Source: Rhabditoides inermis (taxonomy: Eukaryota; Nematoda; Chromadorea; Rhabditida; Rhabditidae). From it: a DNA stretch of 64,000 nucleotides. Below, piece by piece: positions 20,960 through 31,384 of the stretch. The notes under the pieces were generated by a model. It saw only the letters and a list, made by a program, of their open reading frames with translations, searched no databases and was not told where the DNA came from. Both the position numbers and the translations under genes were made by a program. The DNA lies in NCBI GenBank assembly GCA_963966185.1, contig CAWZYM010000283.1, positions 1,331,001-1,395,000 on the forward strand. The letters run 5' to 3'. Numbering within the stretch: position 1 is the stretch's first letter; every line of letters starts with the position of its first letter.

Positions 20960-23900
20960 CATTTTCTCTCTCCATTTTCTCTCTCTCTCTCAGTTTTTCG
21001 TGGGTTTTCAAATTCAAGTAGATACAAGTTATTCATCAGGTGCATGGTTCAAAGCTGGACAAGACGACTCGTATACAGTTCCTCCAGTTCGCTGTCAAGT
21101 CTCCCATCAAAAAGCTGCTCGCACAGATGGTGAGACCAAAACAGCTCTGTTGCGATACTCGCTCTACGGATCAGCCAGCTCTACAGATCAGCCACAAGTG
21201 AATACACTACTTCGCAAACTTGAAACTGGCTGCGTTTGTGGATTTGTGCGATATGCGATATCGGATAAGCGGATATCACCATATTGATAATTGCACATTA
21301 ACTGAAACATTCGTTTTCAGAAGTCCGACCTGACCAGCCGCGTGGATGCACTGTCCGCGGAGCTGATTGAAATGAAGTCGACACACAAACCGACGGCCGT
21401 CGTCCAGCCAACAACGTCCACCGAGGACGTCTGGGAGGGGTTGAAGCAGCAGAAGCACGAGCTGTCCAACAAGATCCACCTGCTTCATAGGGAGGCGAGT
21501 GAGATAAGTGTAGGAGGGAGAATGAGATGCAGATTTATCTTTTAGCTTGTTATCATCTTTTTACATAATGTTTTTCACGTACTGTTAAAAAATGCATTAT
21601 GTTGTTCCAGAACGGGCAGCACAAGGCGGCGATTGCCCGATTGGAACACGTTTTTCTTTCCGGCAACATGGTGAGTAAAGATGGGAGGGGAGGGAGGGAG
21701 GGAAAGAGAGATTGGATGTTTTCACCAACACTCAAATCTAACAATCCACTGTTCAGATAAACGACGTTGTGTGCCGTCTGACTGCGCTTGAAGCGGTCAA
21801 CCGCTCGCGTTCACTAATGGGAGCCTACTCACCGATCAGTGTGGTTTTCATCCTCTCCTCTTCCATGTTCACATCTCTTTAGGTCACTCCCTCTGGCGGC
21901 ATTCAACCGGATGTGGTCACTCGTGCGGTGGAAGCGTCTTCGCAGGCTATACTCGCGCAAGTGAATACCTCTCTGAAAGAGCAGTCCGACAGACTCGAGG
22001 AGAAGATCAACAGGACACAACGGACCATTCAAGGGGAGGTGAGGCAGGAAGCAATACATAGAATTGATTGAATTTAGAACAGTAAACAATTTTATGTCTT
22101 TATGACAGTATCATACCCTACCATTTACACCCCATTAGAATAGAATACATTCCCTCTTATCACAGTAGTATATAGGCTTGCGTTGATGCAAGATAAAGGA
22201 GTCCCTCGCATGGTCTTATCTTGTGCATGAGGGCTCATCGGGTAGTGTGGCTATGAGAGTCGCAGGAGGACCAGAAATGGTGTTGTCCTGAGGCACCACG
22301 GATGTACCAAAGGAAATCATACGAGGCGCGTATGATATGGAGGTCCCGAGGTTCTATTTCTGGTCTAACTCCCTTCTTATTCCCACTAAAATCACTGGTA
22401 GTGTGCAGGCCAGCACACCGTGATGTTGTTTTATACGTACTTCGATTATTATGCATTGTGATGTTGTGGCGGCATAGGTGAAGGTGTGAGCGTGAGCTTA
22501 AAAAAACTAAAAAAAAAGCTTCGTGATGAGGAAGACGAGATGCCTCAACCGATGGCACGTGTATGCCTTTATCGATGGTCCGATTAACCTGTTTCGATGG
22601 TCCGATTAACCTGTTTCGATGGTCCGATTAACCTGTTTCGATGGTCCGATTAACCTATTTCGATGGTCCGAGTATTCTTTTGTCGAAAGGTACCGACTGA
22701 AGTGCACTTGGAGAAGAAATGCATTGACTGTCAGAATTTTTTTTGTATTTTTATTATGCTCACAACCTATGCCACATTTTATGTAGAGAAGCGCACCGGT
22801 TGTATACAGAGATGAGATCGGAGATCGGAGATTGGAGTGAAAGGAAAGACGAAGTGAAGAGTGAAAAGAGGAGAAAGGAGAGAAGATTGCGGTGGAGGAA
22901 TGCAAAAGAGAAGAAAGGAGAAAGTAGCGGTGAACTACTTGTGCGAGTAATGCGGGAGCATACATTAAATGTCGATTGTATGTTACGTGTAACGTGTTGC
23001 ATCATGTGATGAGTTTCGAAGGAGTCGACTCGTTCATGGTATCAGAGTGCACGCTGATAAACACTTACGCTATACGTTTACAACCTGGCGAGATCCTGTT
23101 GGGAGGTATCGAAAAGAGATAAGAACGGTGGTTCACTTTCGAGAAGAGTCGAAAAGATAAGTGATAAAATGACAAAGGAATGATGAGTTTCTTGATTGTG
23201 CGGAGATAAGATTGATTCACTTGTATGTTTCACACCGTTGCTAATGATAGAAGATGAGCTTGCCAGAGCCACTAGATCTTAGTGGTTGGCCAGTATTGGA
23301 AGGCCAGTGTACTCGTACTCGGACACCATTCCATTCAATCGCTTTGTGAAAGAAGTTGAGACTTATGGATTGGCTATGAACTACAGCAAGAAGAGGCTGG
23401 CAAGAATACTTCCTCTGTTGTTGAAAGGAGATGTGAGACTGGAGTACGATATGCTACCGGAAACGGCTAAGCAGGATTGGAAGACCGTGGTGGACGAATT
23501 GAAGATGTGTGTTCACTCGGAGATGGAGAGATCTTTGAAGTTCGAGGAACTTTGTGAGATAAAACATCGAGAAGACGAGAGCGTGCTGGAGTTTGCTTGG
23601 AGAGTGATTGAAACTGTAGATGAAGCACTTACAAACATTGAGGCGAGTGATATGGAGAAAATGAAGAAAAATTGCTTCAGTAGAGGACTGAAGAAAGTGT
23701 CTTGGCAAAGAAAGTTGTTCGAAATGGAGTTCGACACTGTCAATGCGATGGTCAGAAAATCCAAGTACTTCGAAGAGGTTGATGCCATATTCGAAGACAG
23801 TGTGAAGAAAAGCAACGATGTTGAGAAACGAAAGTATGGAAAGACTGGACATGAACGCTTCAAGAATCGTCAGAAAAAGAGAGAGTTGAAGTTGGTGGAG

Positions 23901-26001
23901 AATAGGAAAGTCATGAAGAAAGGAGGCAGTGGAAAGCCTGGAGTGGACCGTGGAGAAGAAGACAGTGACGACGACTGCTGATTGGAGATTTCGAAGACGA
24001 CTACATTTCATTCAAGCATCGACGACATCGAAGTTCTTCGTTTTTTTTGTTTCTATTTTGATTCACAGGCATTTCATTGTTGTAACTGTCCCCAATTTTT
24101 GTATTCGTGTAGGTTTGAGTATAGTATCTTCCCATTTAGTTTACATTCAGCGAGGACGCTGAATCAAAAACGCCGATGATATCATACCCTACCATTTACA
24201 CCCCATTAGAATAGAATACATTCCCTCTTATCACAGTAGTATATAGGCTTGCGTTGATGCAAGATAAAGGAGTCCCTCGCATGGTCTTATCTTGTGCATG
24301 AGGGCTCATCGGGTAGTGTGGCTATGAGAGTCGCAGGAGGACCAGAAATGGTGTTGTCCTGAGGCACCACGGATGTACCAAAGGAAATCATACGAGGCGC
24401 GTATGATAACAGTAATTACATTGAGATGGGTGTAAGGATGTTATCGCGTTTGCTTTTTCAGATTGAGAACCGTCGCAGTATGATAGGCAGCATGAAGGCG
24501 AAAGTGGAGAAGTCATGGAAAGAGGATAGGGAAACGCAGGAGATGATATTGGAGGAGATTAGACAGAAAGTGGAGAAGACGGTACTGACACGTTTTTGAC
24601 TGTACGGATGGATACAATGATTTTGATCTAGAACGCCGCTCTGAAGAAGGTTGTGGAAGAGGAGAAGGAGCGCGAGCAGGTGAGTCCTCTTTCATCTTTC
24701 CGCGATGAAGTGAGTTACAGAAGTACCGCTCGCTGAACGGCGAGGTGAAGTCGATCCAGGCGGGCCCCGCGTGGAAAGACGTGCAGTCCAAGATCGAGAA
24801 GCGCGTCGCCGCACTCGAACAAAAGACCAGCGTGAGTGTAGGACAGATTGACCCGATATCCTCTTATTCATGTATTGTAATGAACTCGGCAGCAGATGTG
24901 GTCGTTGACAAAATGGCTAGCTTTAGGCACCGCCATCCCTTCTTGACATACCATTTCCCCCGCCACCTCCCTTTGACTGGAGTGGAGTCGTAAGCAAGAC
25001 GGCGGAGGATGCGGAAGACAAGATAGCCACTGCCATCTCGGCCGTGCGACACACCATGCATAGTGAGGTGGGAAACAATAAATAGAAATGAAAAGATATG
25101 AACGTGTGTCAGAACGAGAAGCGCAAGGACGATATCGAAAAGTTGGCTAGTCGTCTGAAACTGCAGGAAAAGCAACTGGGCGCGCTGAGAGAGGTGGCAT
25201 TTTCGTGTACTGGAAAACTAGTCGTATGTTTTGTCTTGTTAAGATTCTGCAGCAGAACTCGTCGTGTTCTGGCGACTTGCGTACTGAGAAGAATCTGAGT
25301 TTCGAAGGTGCCTCGGACACGGACGATGAACGAATCCACCAACTCTCCAAGCAGATCGAGGCTGTCCAACAGGTACATACTCCATGTCTCTGGTGCCGGT
25401 GATTTTGTCTCACAGTCAATTTCTTCAGCGTTCAGCGATTTATCCAAAATCGTTGTAGCTGTACATGAATCATGACATTGCAATCAGAACATTATGAATG
25501 GAAGCACCACAATCGGCTCATGTTTCAGCAGTACCTCACTTGCTACGGTGAGATACTGGCACTGAAGCGTCCCATCAAACAGGATTGGAGGGAGACGATG
25601 GAGCAACTGAAGAGAGAGCAGGACGCACTGGCGCAGGTTGTTGGATGTTTTGCATTTCCTTTTTTTCGTCTAATATTGTATGTACGATCATTATGTTGTC
25701 TTGCACTATCTTCCTTATACGTACACGGTGTAAAATACACAATTGTTATTATACCTATTAATGAATATATGCAGTTTTTAACACAGATACCCTCCATTTC
25801 AGAAGCTGACCGCAACTAGCTGTAAAACGGGGCACAAGTTCACTGCGATGGTAAGGTGTAATAACTATTGCGAACTAATTGTTCGATTCATTGAGAACGT
25901 TACAGAAGCAGCAGCTCGAATCGTTGGCGGTCGAAGTGAATAAGAAACAACAAAAGACTGGCGGCACTGATTCAATGCGACGTCGACCGACCGTTCTGTG
26001 A
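19494..26001 (+). CDS. GYF-E: large GYF-like coiled-coil protein
   Basis: Twenty exons give 630 residues from the ATG at 19494 (615 if translation starts at 19583): 19494-19536, 19581-19731, 19924-20019, 20496-20608, 20667-20755, 20831-20911, 21040-21129, 21321-21494, 21611-21670, 21757-21795, 21883-22038, 24462-24581, 24632-24679, 24721-24831, 24999-25067, 25113-25193, 25253-25372, 25529-25636, 25803-25850, 25906-26001. After a Lys/Glu-rich N-terminus comes the GYF-like domain (FFYQRKGE, then GPFSEEQMLAWYRASFLP), VNAANPF, and ~470 residues of coiled coil in phase-0 exons. Intron 8 uses a GC donor (GAG|gcgagt). Intron 3 contains a foldback element and intron 11 an LTR retrotransposon. The donors of exon 10 and the acceptor of exon 15 are weak and were chosen by phase and paralogy. 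Role unknown. Confidence 0.8.
20091..20481. mobile_element. palindromic MITE-like element
   Basis: The ends are inverted copies (TTTAAAGGAACATACCACT against AGTGGTATGTCCCTTTAAA). The centre is a strong hairpin at ~20258-20330 with two inverted ~25-base arms containing CACTCCATCCGCAGAAACTG. The middle arms are more diverged. No coding capacity. It fills GYF-E intron 3, ending ~14 bases before the GYF exon. Confidence 0.75.
22109..22337 (+). repeat. 5' LTR
   Basis: First of two matching 229-bp direct repeats. Ends form the inversion TATCATAC/GTATGATA. Confidence 0.88.
22565..22672 (+). repeat. 22-bp tandem repeat inside the LTR element
   Basis: About five head-to-tail copies of a 22-base unit, TTTCGATGGTCCGATTAACC plus TG, with the last copy slightly changed. 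It lies in the untranslated leader between primer site and gag. Confidence 0.8.
23254..23981 (+). pseudogene. gag-like frame of the LTR element, start region frame-broken
   Basis: A 231-residue open frame ends at the stop 23979-23981. It has features of retrotransposon gag: a Phe-x3-Phe/LKGDVRLEYDML-like capsid helix region, W-x-V-x-ELK, and a very basic then acidic C-terminus (GEEDSDDDC) without a CCHC knuckle. It has no ATG of its own at the 5' end. An ATG at 23254 opens a neighbouring frame that continues into the gag-like frame only if one base is lost near 23300, so this copy is probably frame-broken near its start. Similarity to gag is inferred from composition and context rather than a search. 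Confidence 0.6.
24180..24408 (+). repeat. 3' LTR
   Basis: Second copy of the 229-bp direct repeat, followed by the ACAG target duplication. Confidence 0.88.
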
Positions 26002-26007
26002 TTTCAG

Positions 26008-26013
26008 AATAAA
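26008..26013 (+). promoter_or_regulatory. AATAAA poly(A) signal of GYF-E
   Basis: The hexamer lies only 6 bases after the GYF-E stop, an unusually short 3' UTR if it is used. Confidence 0.45.
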
Positions 26014-26159
26014 GATACTAGAATGACCAGACTACTATTTTGTGTGTGCGTTTTCTTTCACAGTATCTTTCTATGATAAAAAAAACGTGATGTGGTATGT
26101 GACTCACTCATCAAACAACCAGAGTGAAGCCTCGTGAGTTATCTCAATGTGATTTTATT

Positions 26160-26350
26160 TACTGTTCGCTATCTATTCCATGCGATCGTTTGAGCTTGAT
26201 CGAGCCGCTTTTGTTGTCTTTTGTGCCTGGCACATGCTCACACGCACGACTTTTTGTACACGCTATCCTAATTTGTATTTCATCTAATTTAATTATAGTT
26301 TATATCTAGTTCGAATCCATCTGAAATCTTTTTTTTTCAGTGTGCGAAAT
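26160..26350 (+). promoter_or_regulatory. 5' flank of GYF-F, homologous to that of GYF-E
   Basis: Diverged copy of 19313-19493 ending in a T8-CAG acceptor and GCGAAATGTTTTG. Here the third codon after that ATG is TGA where GYF-E has TGG, so this ATG can only open a two-codon upstream frame. Confidence 0.45.
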
Positions 26351-26385
26351 GTTTTGAAACTCAGCCATCCAGATGCTCGAACAAA

Positions 26386-28189
26386 TTGCGTTTTACACCT
26401 TTTTCAACTGTGTTTGCTCGTCAAGATCATTGCATAGCCGCACCGCCGTCAGAAGACGCGCTGGAGCAGGAGAAGGTGCCGGAGCAGAAGGAAGAGCAGG
26501 AGCCAGAGAAGAAGGAAAAGAAGGAGGAGCAGGGGAAGAAAGAGGAAGGGGAGGAGAAGAAACACGATCAAGAAGAGCGGTAAGCGTCTGATCCACTTCT
26601 CAGTTCCATGTTCACAGCAATGCAAACGCGGAGAAGCAGCAAGATGTGGGAGAATATGAGCAAGTGCAGAAGGAGTTCTACTATGAGCGGAAGGGCAGGC
26701 GAGTCAAACTTCGCACTCTCGCACTTTGTTAAAGAACAGGGAGGGTCAACGGAGTCTTCACAATTGTTTGCAGTGGTCCGTTCTGCGAGGAGCAGATGCT
26801 GGCGTGGTACCGCGGCTCGTTCCTGCCCAGTCAGTTGCGAGTCACTTGCACGAGGGGAGACCGGGTTGAGTACGAGCAGACTATTGGTGGGTGACAGTTT
26901 CCTGTTGAAAGAAATGTCAAGAAAAAATTCTTTTAGAGTCGCTAGCTAGTGTAAACGCCTCGAATCCGTTTCTGCTCAAGCCAGAGGGGAGCCAGAAAGA
27001 ATTTAAAGAACTACGCTATCAGCTCGTGAGTTATAATTGATTATTGTGAGTTATAGTTGATTATCATTAGTTTTTCTCATTTGAAAATTGAAAAGGTGAA
27101 AGGTCTTGATTATAATCACAGATTACCTTAGCGTGCCAGATTACAGAAGCATCTCTTTCCTTTCTCTTCCTTTCCCAAAAATATTCAGGTCTCTCCCACC
27201 GACATCCAACCGGAAGTCACTCGTGCGGTGGAAGCGTCTCTGCAGGCTATACTCGCGCAGGTGAACCACTCCCTGAAGGAACAGTCCGACAGGCTCGAGG
27301 AGAAGATCGGCCAGACACATCGGACCATTGAAAGGGAGGTGAGAAAGGAAGCAAAACATAGAACAGATAACTTGTTTTAAAAATTTGATGAAAAGATGTC
27401 CCACGGACCATTGTGAGGTTGATGAGGGAGGGATATGAGAGACGAGAGACAGAAGGTAGTGAGTGGTGCGTGTTTCCAGAACAAGAAGCGTGAAGACGAC
27501 ATCGAGAAGCTGGCCAGCCGATTGGAGAAGCAAGAGCAGCAAATGAGTGCGCTAGCTGAAGTCAGTCAACATATTTATATGTATCTTTCACTTACATATA
27601 GAGTATTCCCCCGTTCACGGTACGCTTGTTCACTCGTCGCATATTTTCCAGACAGCACTTCATCGCATTTATTGTTAGGTCCGCACATTCGACCGAGCAA
27701 TTCGCGCGTTTGGCGGTCTGATTTTTAGGGTTCAAACTCGACCAAAAAAATCAAACCGGGTTCGGGAGAGTGAAATTTTTTTCATTGTCTGGTACCGTGA
27801 AAATGGGGGATACCCTATAGTTCATTATTTTCTCTAGCATTCAATAATCAATGTCTGTTTTTTTGAACAAAACGAGTAGTATCTGATTATTCTCGTTGAT
27901 CATTCTTCTCTCTTCGCTTAGCCTATTGTTTCTTCCAATCTCATTTCCCATTATCGTCATTTCAGGCTATGAGGAGTCCCGTAATGGAGACCATCAGCGG
28001 AGAGTGGAAGGAGCCACTGGAGCAGCTCAAGAAGAACCAACACGTTGTTTCATCTAGTTGTTGTGTGTATTACATAGTTTCGTTTCAGCAACTGCGTTGT
28101 CTGCTTGGTCAGATCAATTCCGTTAGCGGACCGAAAATTAAAGCAGAATTTTCTGAAATGGTAGTGCCTCACTCTTTTCCCCCTCCTCT

Positions 28190-28234
<45 letters not shown>

Positions 28235-29392
28235 TCTCTCTCTCTCTCGAAAACAGCAGTTTCAGAAAAAGCAGATCGATGCGTTGACAGACGAGTCGAA
28301 GAAGAGTGGAGGAGATTTCAAAACTGCTCTAGAGACGCTTCAGGGAGCAATGGCTGCATATGAGGAGGTAGAGAGAGGTAGAGAGAGAGAGGTAGAGAGA
28401 GAGAGAAAGAGAGAGGTAGAGAGAGAGAGAAAGAGAGAGGTAGAGAGAGAGTCGCAGTGTGACACACGTATACCCTTCAGCGACATCGAACTCTCAACGA
28501 CACAGTCTCGCGCAATTTTCACTTTGTGGTGAGGGGAATGGAAGCGTCTGTGTCTACAATCATAATGATATGAAGCATACAGTAGTGCCTAAGATGCTAG
28601 ATACATATGCTAACATCGGAGAAAGACTGGTTACGAGGTTAGCCCATTATATGTCCGTGATTCCAGTTCTCATTTCAGCTGACGCGGTAGTGGCGGTAGA
28701 CATTCGGTAGAAACACAGTATGTAGTAGGTCCTATGCCATCCGTGACACTTCACATGTTGTGCAGTTTCGGGCAACACAACGTGTATGTCGTCAAATATC
28801 CAAAACGCTTTCATGAGAAGGAATCGAACCCGTGGGCTGCACGCAGCGATTGCGCGCTGGCGGCGCGCTCTACCACTGCGCCACTGAGGCTCGTACCGAG
28901 ACAGCATTGAAGATATGTTTGTTCGTTATATATTTTCATTGTGCACTGATAAGATCAGTGGAGTAACTGTGATCTCTCTTCGATCTCCTAACCACTGTCT
29001 CCCTGACCATGACACCATGAGTTCGATTCCTTTTCATGGAAGCGTTTTGGATATTTGAAGACGTTATGTTGCACAAAACTGAAAAAAAATATGTGAAATA
29101 TCACGGATGGCATATATGATCTGATCCGACTATAGTGATAGTTTCCACAACCACGATTCTTTCGACAAACAAGTTCCTATAAGTGATTTAGTTCTCAACT
29201 AAATGTGTCATAATCATGTTTTCCGATCAGAGACTCGAAATTTTTAATTGCGTGTTACATTTTGGTGTTTGTTTTCAGAGGTGCGACATGCATGGTATAA
29301 AGTCTGCAGTGTCTTATATGTGGAATATCGTCTGTCCTTACGCTCGTCCCTTCCCTCCCGCTGCAAACATGCGATCTGGAGAAGAGAAGTGA
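26386..29392 (+). CDS. GYF-F: shortened GYF-like coiled-coil protein, start unresolved
   Basis: Exons: about 26386-26579, 26618-26698, 26774-26886, 26937-27025, 27189-27338, 27480-27560, 27966-28043, 28089-28160, 28257-28367, 28481-28528, 29279-29392. A Glu/Lys-rich N-terminus precedes the GYF-like domain (FYYERKG, then GPFCEEQMLAWYRGSFLP) and VNASNPF, with a coiled coil closest to GYF-E. Compared with GYF-E it lacks the five exons after the GYF block and four more after the VTRAVEAS exon. The intron before the GYF exon uses a GC donor (AG|gcgagtc); with a GT donor the phase would not fit. I could not find an in-frame ATG for the first exon, so the start may lie in an unseen exon or be lost. 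The last two exons rest only on open phase and splice signals. Confidence 0.65.
27600..27960 (+). other. GYF-F intron without recognised content
   Basis: About 400 bases between coiled-coil exons. Nothing coding or repetitive was recognised. Confidence 0.4.
28736..29111. mobile_element. tRNA-like foldback (inverted SINE pair)
   Basis: Left arm ~28736-28892 and right arm ~28977-29111 are inverted, sharing ATGCCATCCGTGA at the outer ends and CAAATATCCAAAACGCTT inside. The left arm contains, on the minus strand, a good A box (TGGCGCAGTGGTAGAGCG) and B box (GGGTTCGATTCC) with a GC-rich anticodon-like stem. The T stem does not pair, so this is tRNA-derived and not a functional tRNA. The right arm keeps the B box only. 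Lies in the last intron of GYF-F. Confidence 0.7.
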
Positions 29393-29398
29393 ATAGGT

Positions 29399-29399
<1 letters not shown>

Positions 29400-29436
<37 letters not shown>

Positions 29437-29441
29437 AGAGA

Positions 29442-29482
<41 letters not shown>
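29400..29482 (+). repeat. (GA)n microsatellite
   Basis: Nearly pure GA dinucleotide tract directly after the predicted GYF-F stop. Confidence 0.9.
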
Positions 29483-29485
<3 letters not shown>

Positions 29486-30347
29486 TGTTTGAGGTTTGTG
29501 TACAATATTGACTGTTTCAATGTTTGTCTTCGCCGTTTGTCATTTTCGAATCACATTGATAGTTTCTGAATCATAGAGAATAGAATCGTTTTGATCAGTC
29601 ATATATCTTTATATCGCTCAAATATTTGAATATTGAATGAAATGAAGTATTCATTGGCAACGAGGAGTGAATGAGTTGCAGAAAGTGTGAAAAGGACACT
29701 CGAAACTTACATAGTGGTGGGTACGGTCTCTGAGATACCTCGAAATATTTGTTCACACGCTTTTGGATTGTGCAATATTTGAAACACGCGCATGACAACC
29801 GTACAATTACTCCGATAATGACAATTCCACCCACACAACACAAACGATCACCGATATGCCGTCCATGATAGTGGATTTCGTGCATGCATCCTTCCCATTC
29901 GTTTCATTTGACAGCACTTCACGCGACGCTAAGGTAATAGCTTCGATTTCAGCTCGTGGAATGTATAGATCTTATTCTTATTGTCCAAGTGACCTGCGTC
30001 GACGTCCTAAATCAGTTCATTCTTGCGTGCGAAGTGTGGTCTGTCTGCTACGGTGGAATAGTGGTAACATGCTGAAAAGAGACGTGAACTATTAACTATT
30101 ACAACATTGGCACCTCAGGTGGTTGCTGGTGGCGTAGATCTGTTGCTGCCAGTTGTCCAATGGTTCAACAATTCATGTAGTAACGAAACAGGTAGTATAT
30201 TATGAGGCCCGCCAACGTCACGTCAATAGTCATGAGAATATGCGCATGTAGTTTTAGAATACAGTCCTCATTTACTGAAACGTATTCTTTTTCACAATTA
30301 CTACGAATAGCGCTTACCGGAAGAGCAGAAGGTGTTTAGGACGTTAT
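29483..30347. other. intergenic region without a supported gene
   Basis: A minus-strand frame at 29720-29885 contains one hydrophobic stretch (CCVGGIVIIGVIV) but lacks a convincing start or exon partners, so I do not call it a gene. Confidence 0.4.
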
Positions 30348-30662
30348 TGAAAGGGAGTGTACCCTCTGGTTTTCGAAGTTGAGTTAGCTTCGGAATGTGA
30401 AAATACATCAAAAATGATACACTTTTGTCAATTGTACCATATGCCGGAAATGGCGGTAAGTTGGAGAAATCATCATCGACCGTGCACGTTTGTGCACATT
30501 TCTGCACACTTTTCTCTGGATAGACCGTATTCGAGCGCAAATTACACAAACTTCAAGACGACTTGAGCATAACTTTTCTTTGAGAAAGTACGTTATTTAT
30601 GACCTACTTTAACATCCTGATGCTAACTCAACTTTGAAAATCAGAGGGTACAGTCCCTTGAA
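30348..30662. mobile_element. MITE-like palindrome
   Basis: About 50-base ends are inverted copies: GTACCCTCTGGTTTTC and GTTGAGTTAGC on the left, matched by the complements at 30609-30662. No coding capacity. Confidence 0.65.
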
Positions 30663-31384
30663 ATACCAGAGATTGTTTATCTATTTTCCTCCTAGTGAAG
30701 GAGAAGTATGAATAACTACATCATCTGAAATTGATTACGTGAACAAAACAATCAACAATAGTAAAGTACAAAACCACAAAACCGTAATCCGTAACATTGA
30801 CGATTTCAATTGTGTTCACTGCGTTTAGGCAGATAGACCAACAAAATATGAAAAGTCTGTGAACAATTTTAAAAAGTAGGAAGAATGGAGGTAATTCTAG
30901 TGTTGGTAGTTGATATAAATGATAATGCGGGTGAATGGCACATTTGCATAATAAAACTGGCTCTGGCACAGATCCGCCTAAACCTAAACAGATCCTAAAC
31001 GCCTAAACAAAAGAAAATGATTTACAGCCAGGAACAGACGCGCGAGAAAGTGTAGGGGAGATATCGCAACAGGGGTCAAGGGTCAGGAGGAGAGTGAGAT
31101 ACGGGGAGGGGTGCGGAGCGGCGGTTTCTTTTGATCTCGCCAAGGTTCCGACCCTGACAGAATAAACTACATTTGATAAGTAGTATATATCAATACACGA
31201 ATGTCCTCGATATTCATCGAGAACACTGTAAAAGTTTTTTTATTGTCTTCGATAGACATTTTGTACATTTGCACAGTACAGTACACTCGTAAAGCTTGAA
31301 ATGGCAAGGCACTCATAAAATATACAGGCTACAACTACTACAGCGTATAAAGTACAAAGTACGAACTACAAAATTCAAATTCGG
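30663..31384. other. intergenic region
   Basis: 3' flank of the minus-strand coiled-coil gene. The complement of an AATAAA lies at 31239-31244, a plausible poly(A) signal. Nothing else was recognised. Confidence 0.4.

Larger units (their letters stand above)
22109..24408 (+). mobile_element. gag-only (non-autonomous) LTR retrotransposon
   Basis: Two 229-bp direct repeats (22109-22337, 24180-24408) bracket a 1.84-kb interior. The element is flanked by the 4-bp target duplication ACAG (22105-22108 and 24409-24412). Each repeat begins TATCATAC and ends GTATGATA, a perfect terminal inversion instead of the usual TG...CA. Immediately after the left repeat, TGGAGGTCCCGAGGTTC has the form of a tRNA primer-binding site. 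The only sizable frame is gag-like; I see no protease, reverse transcriptase or integrase. The two LTRs look identical where I compared them, which suggests a recent insertion. It lies in sense orientation in GYF-E intron 11. Confidence 0.88.

Noticed and set aside
22565..22672. CRISPR-like array.
   Set aside because: The 22-base units are directly adjacent without unique spacers, in a eukaryotic retrotransposon leader.
28819..28892. tRNA gene on the minus strand.
   Set aside because: Good Pol III boxes and anticodon stem but unpaired T and acceptor stems, and it is embedded in an inverted repeat.
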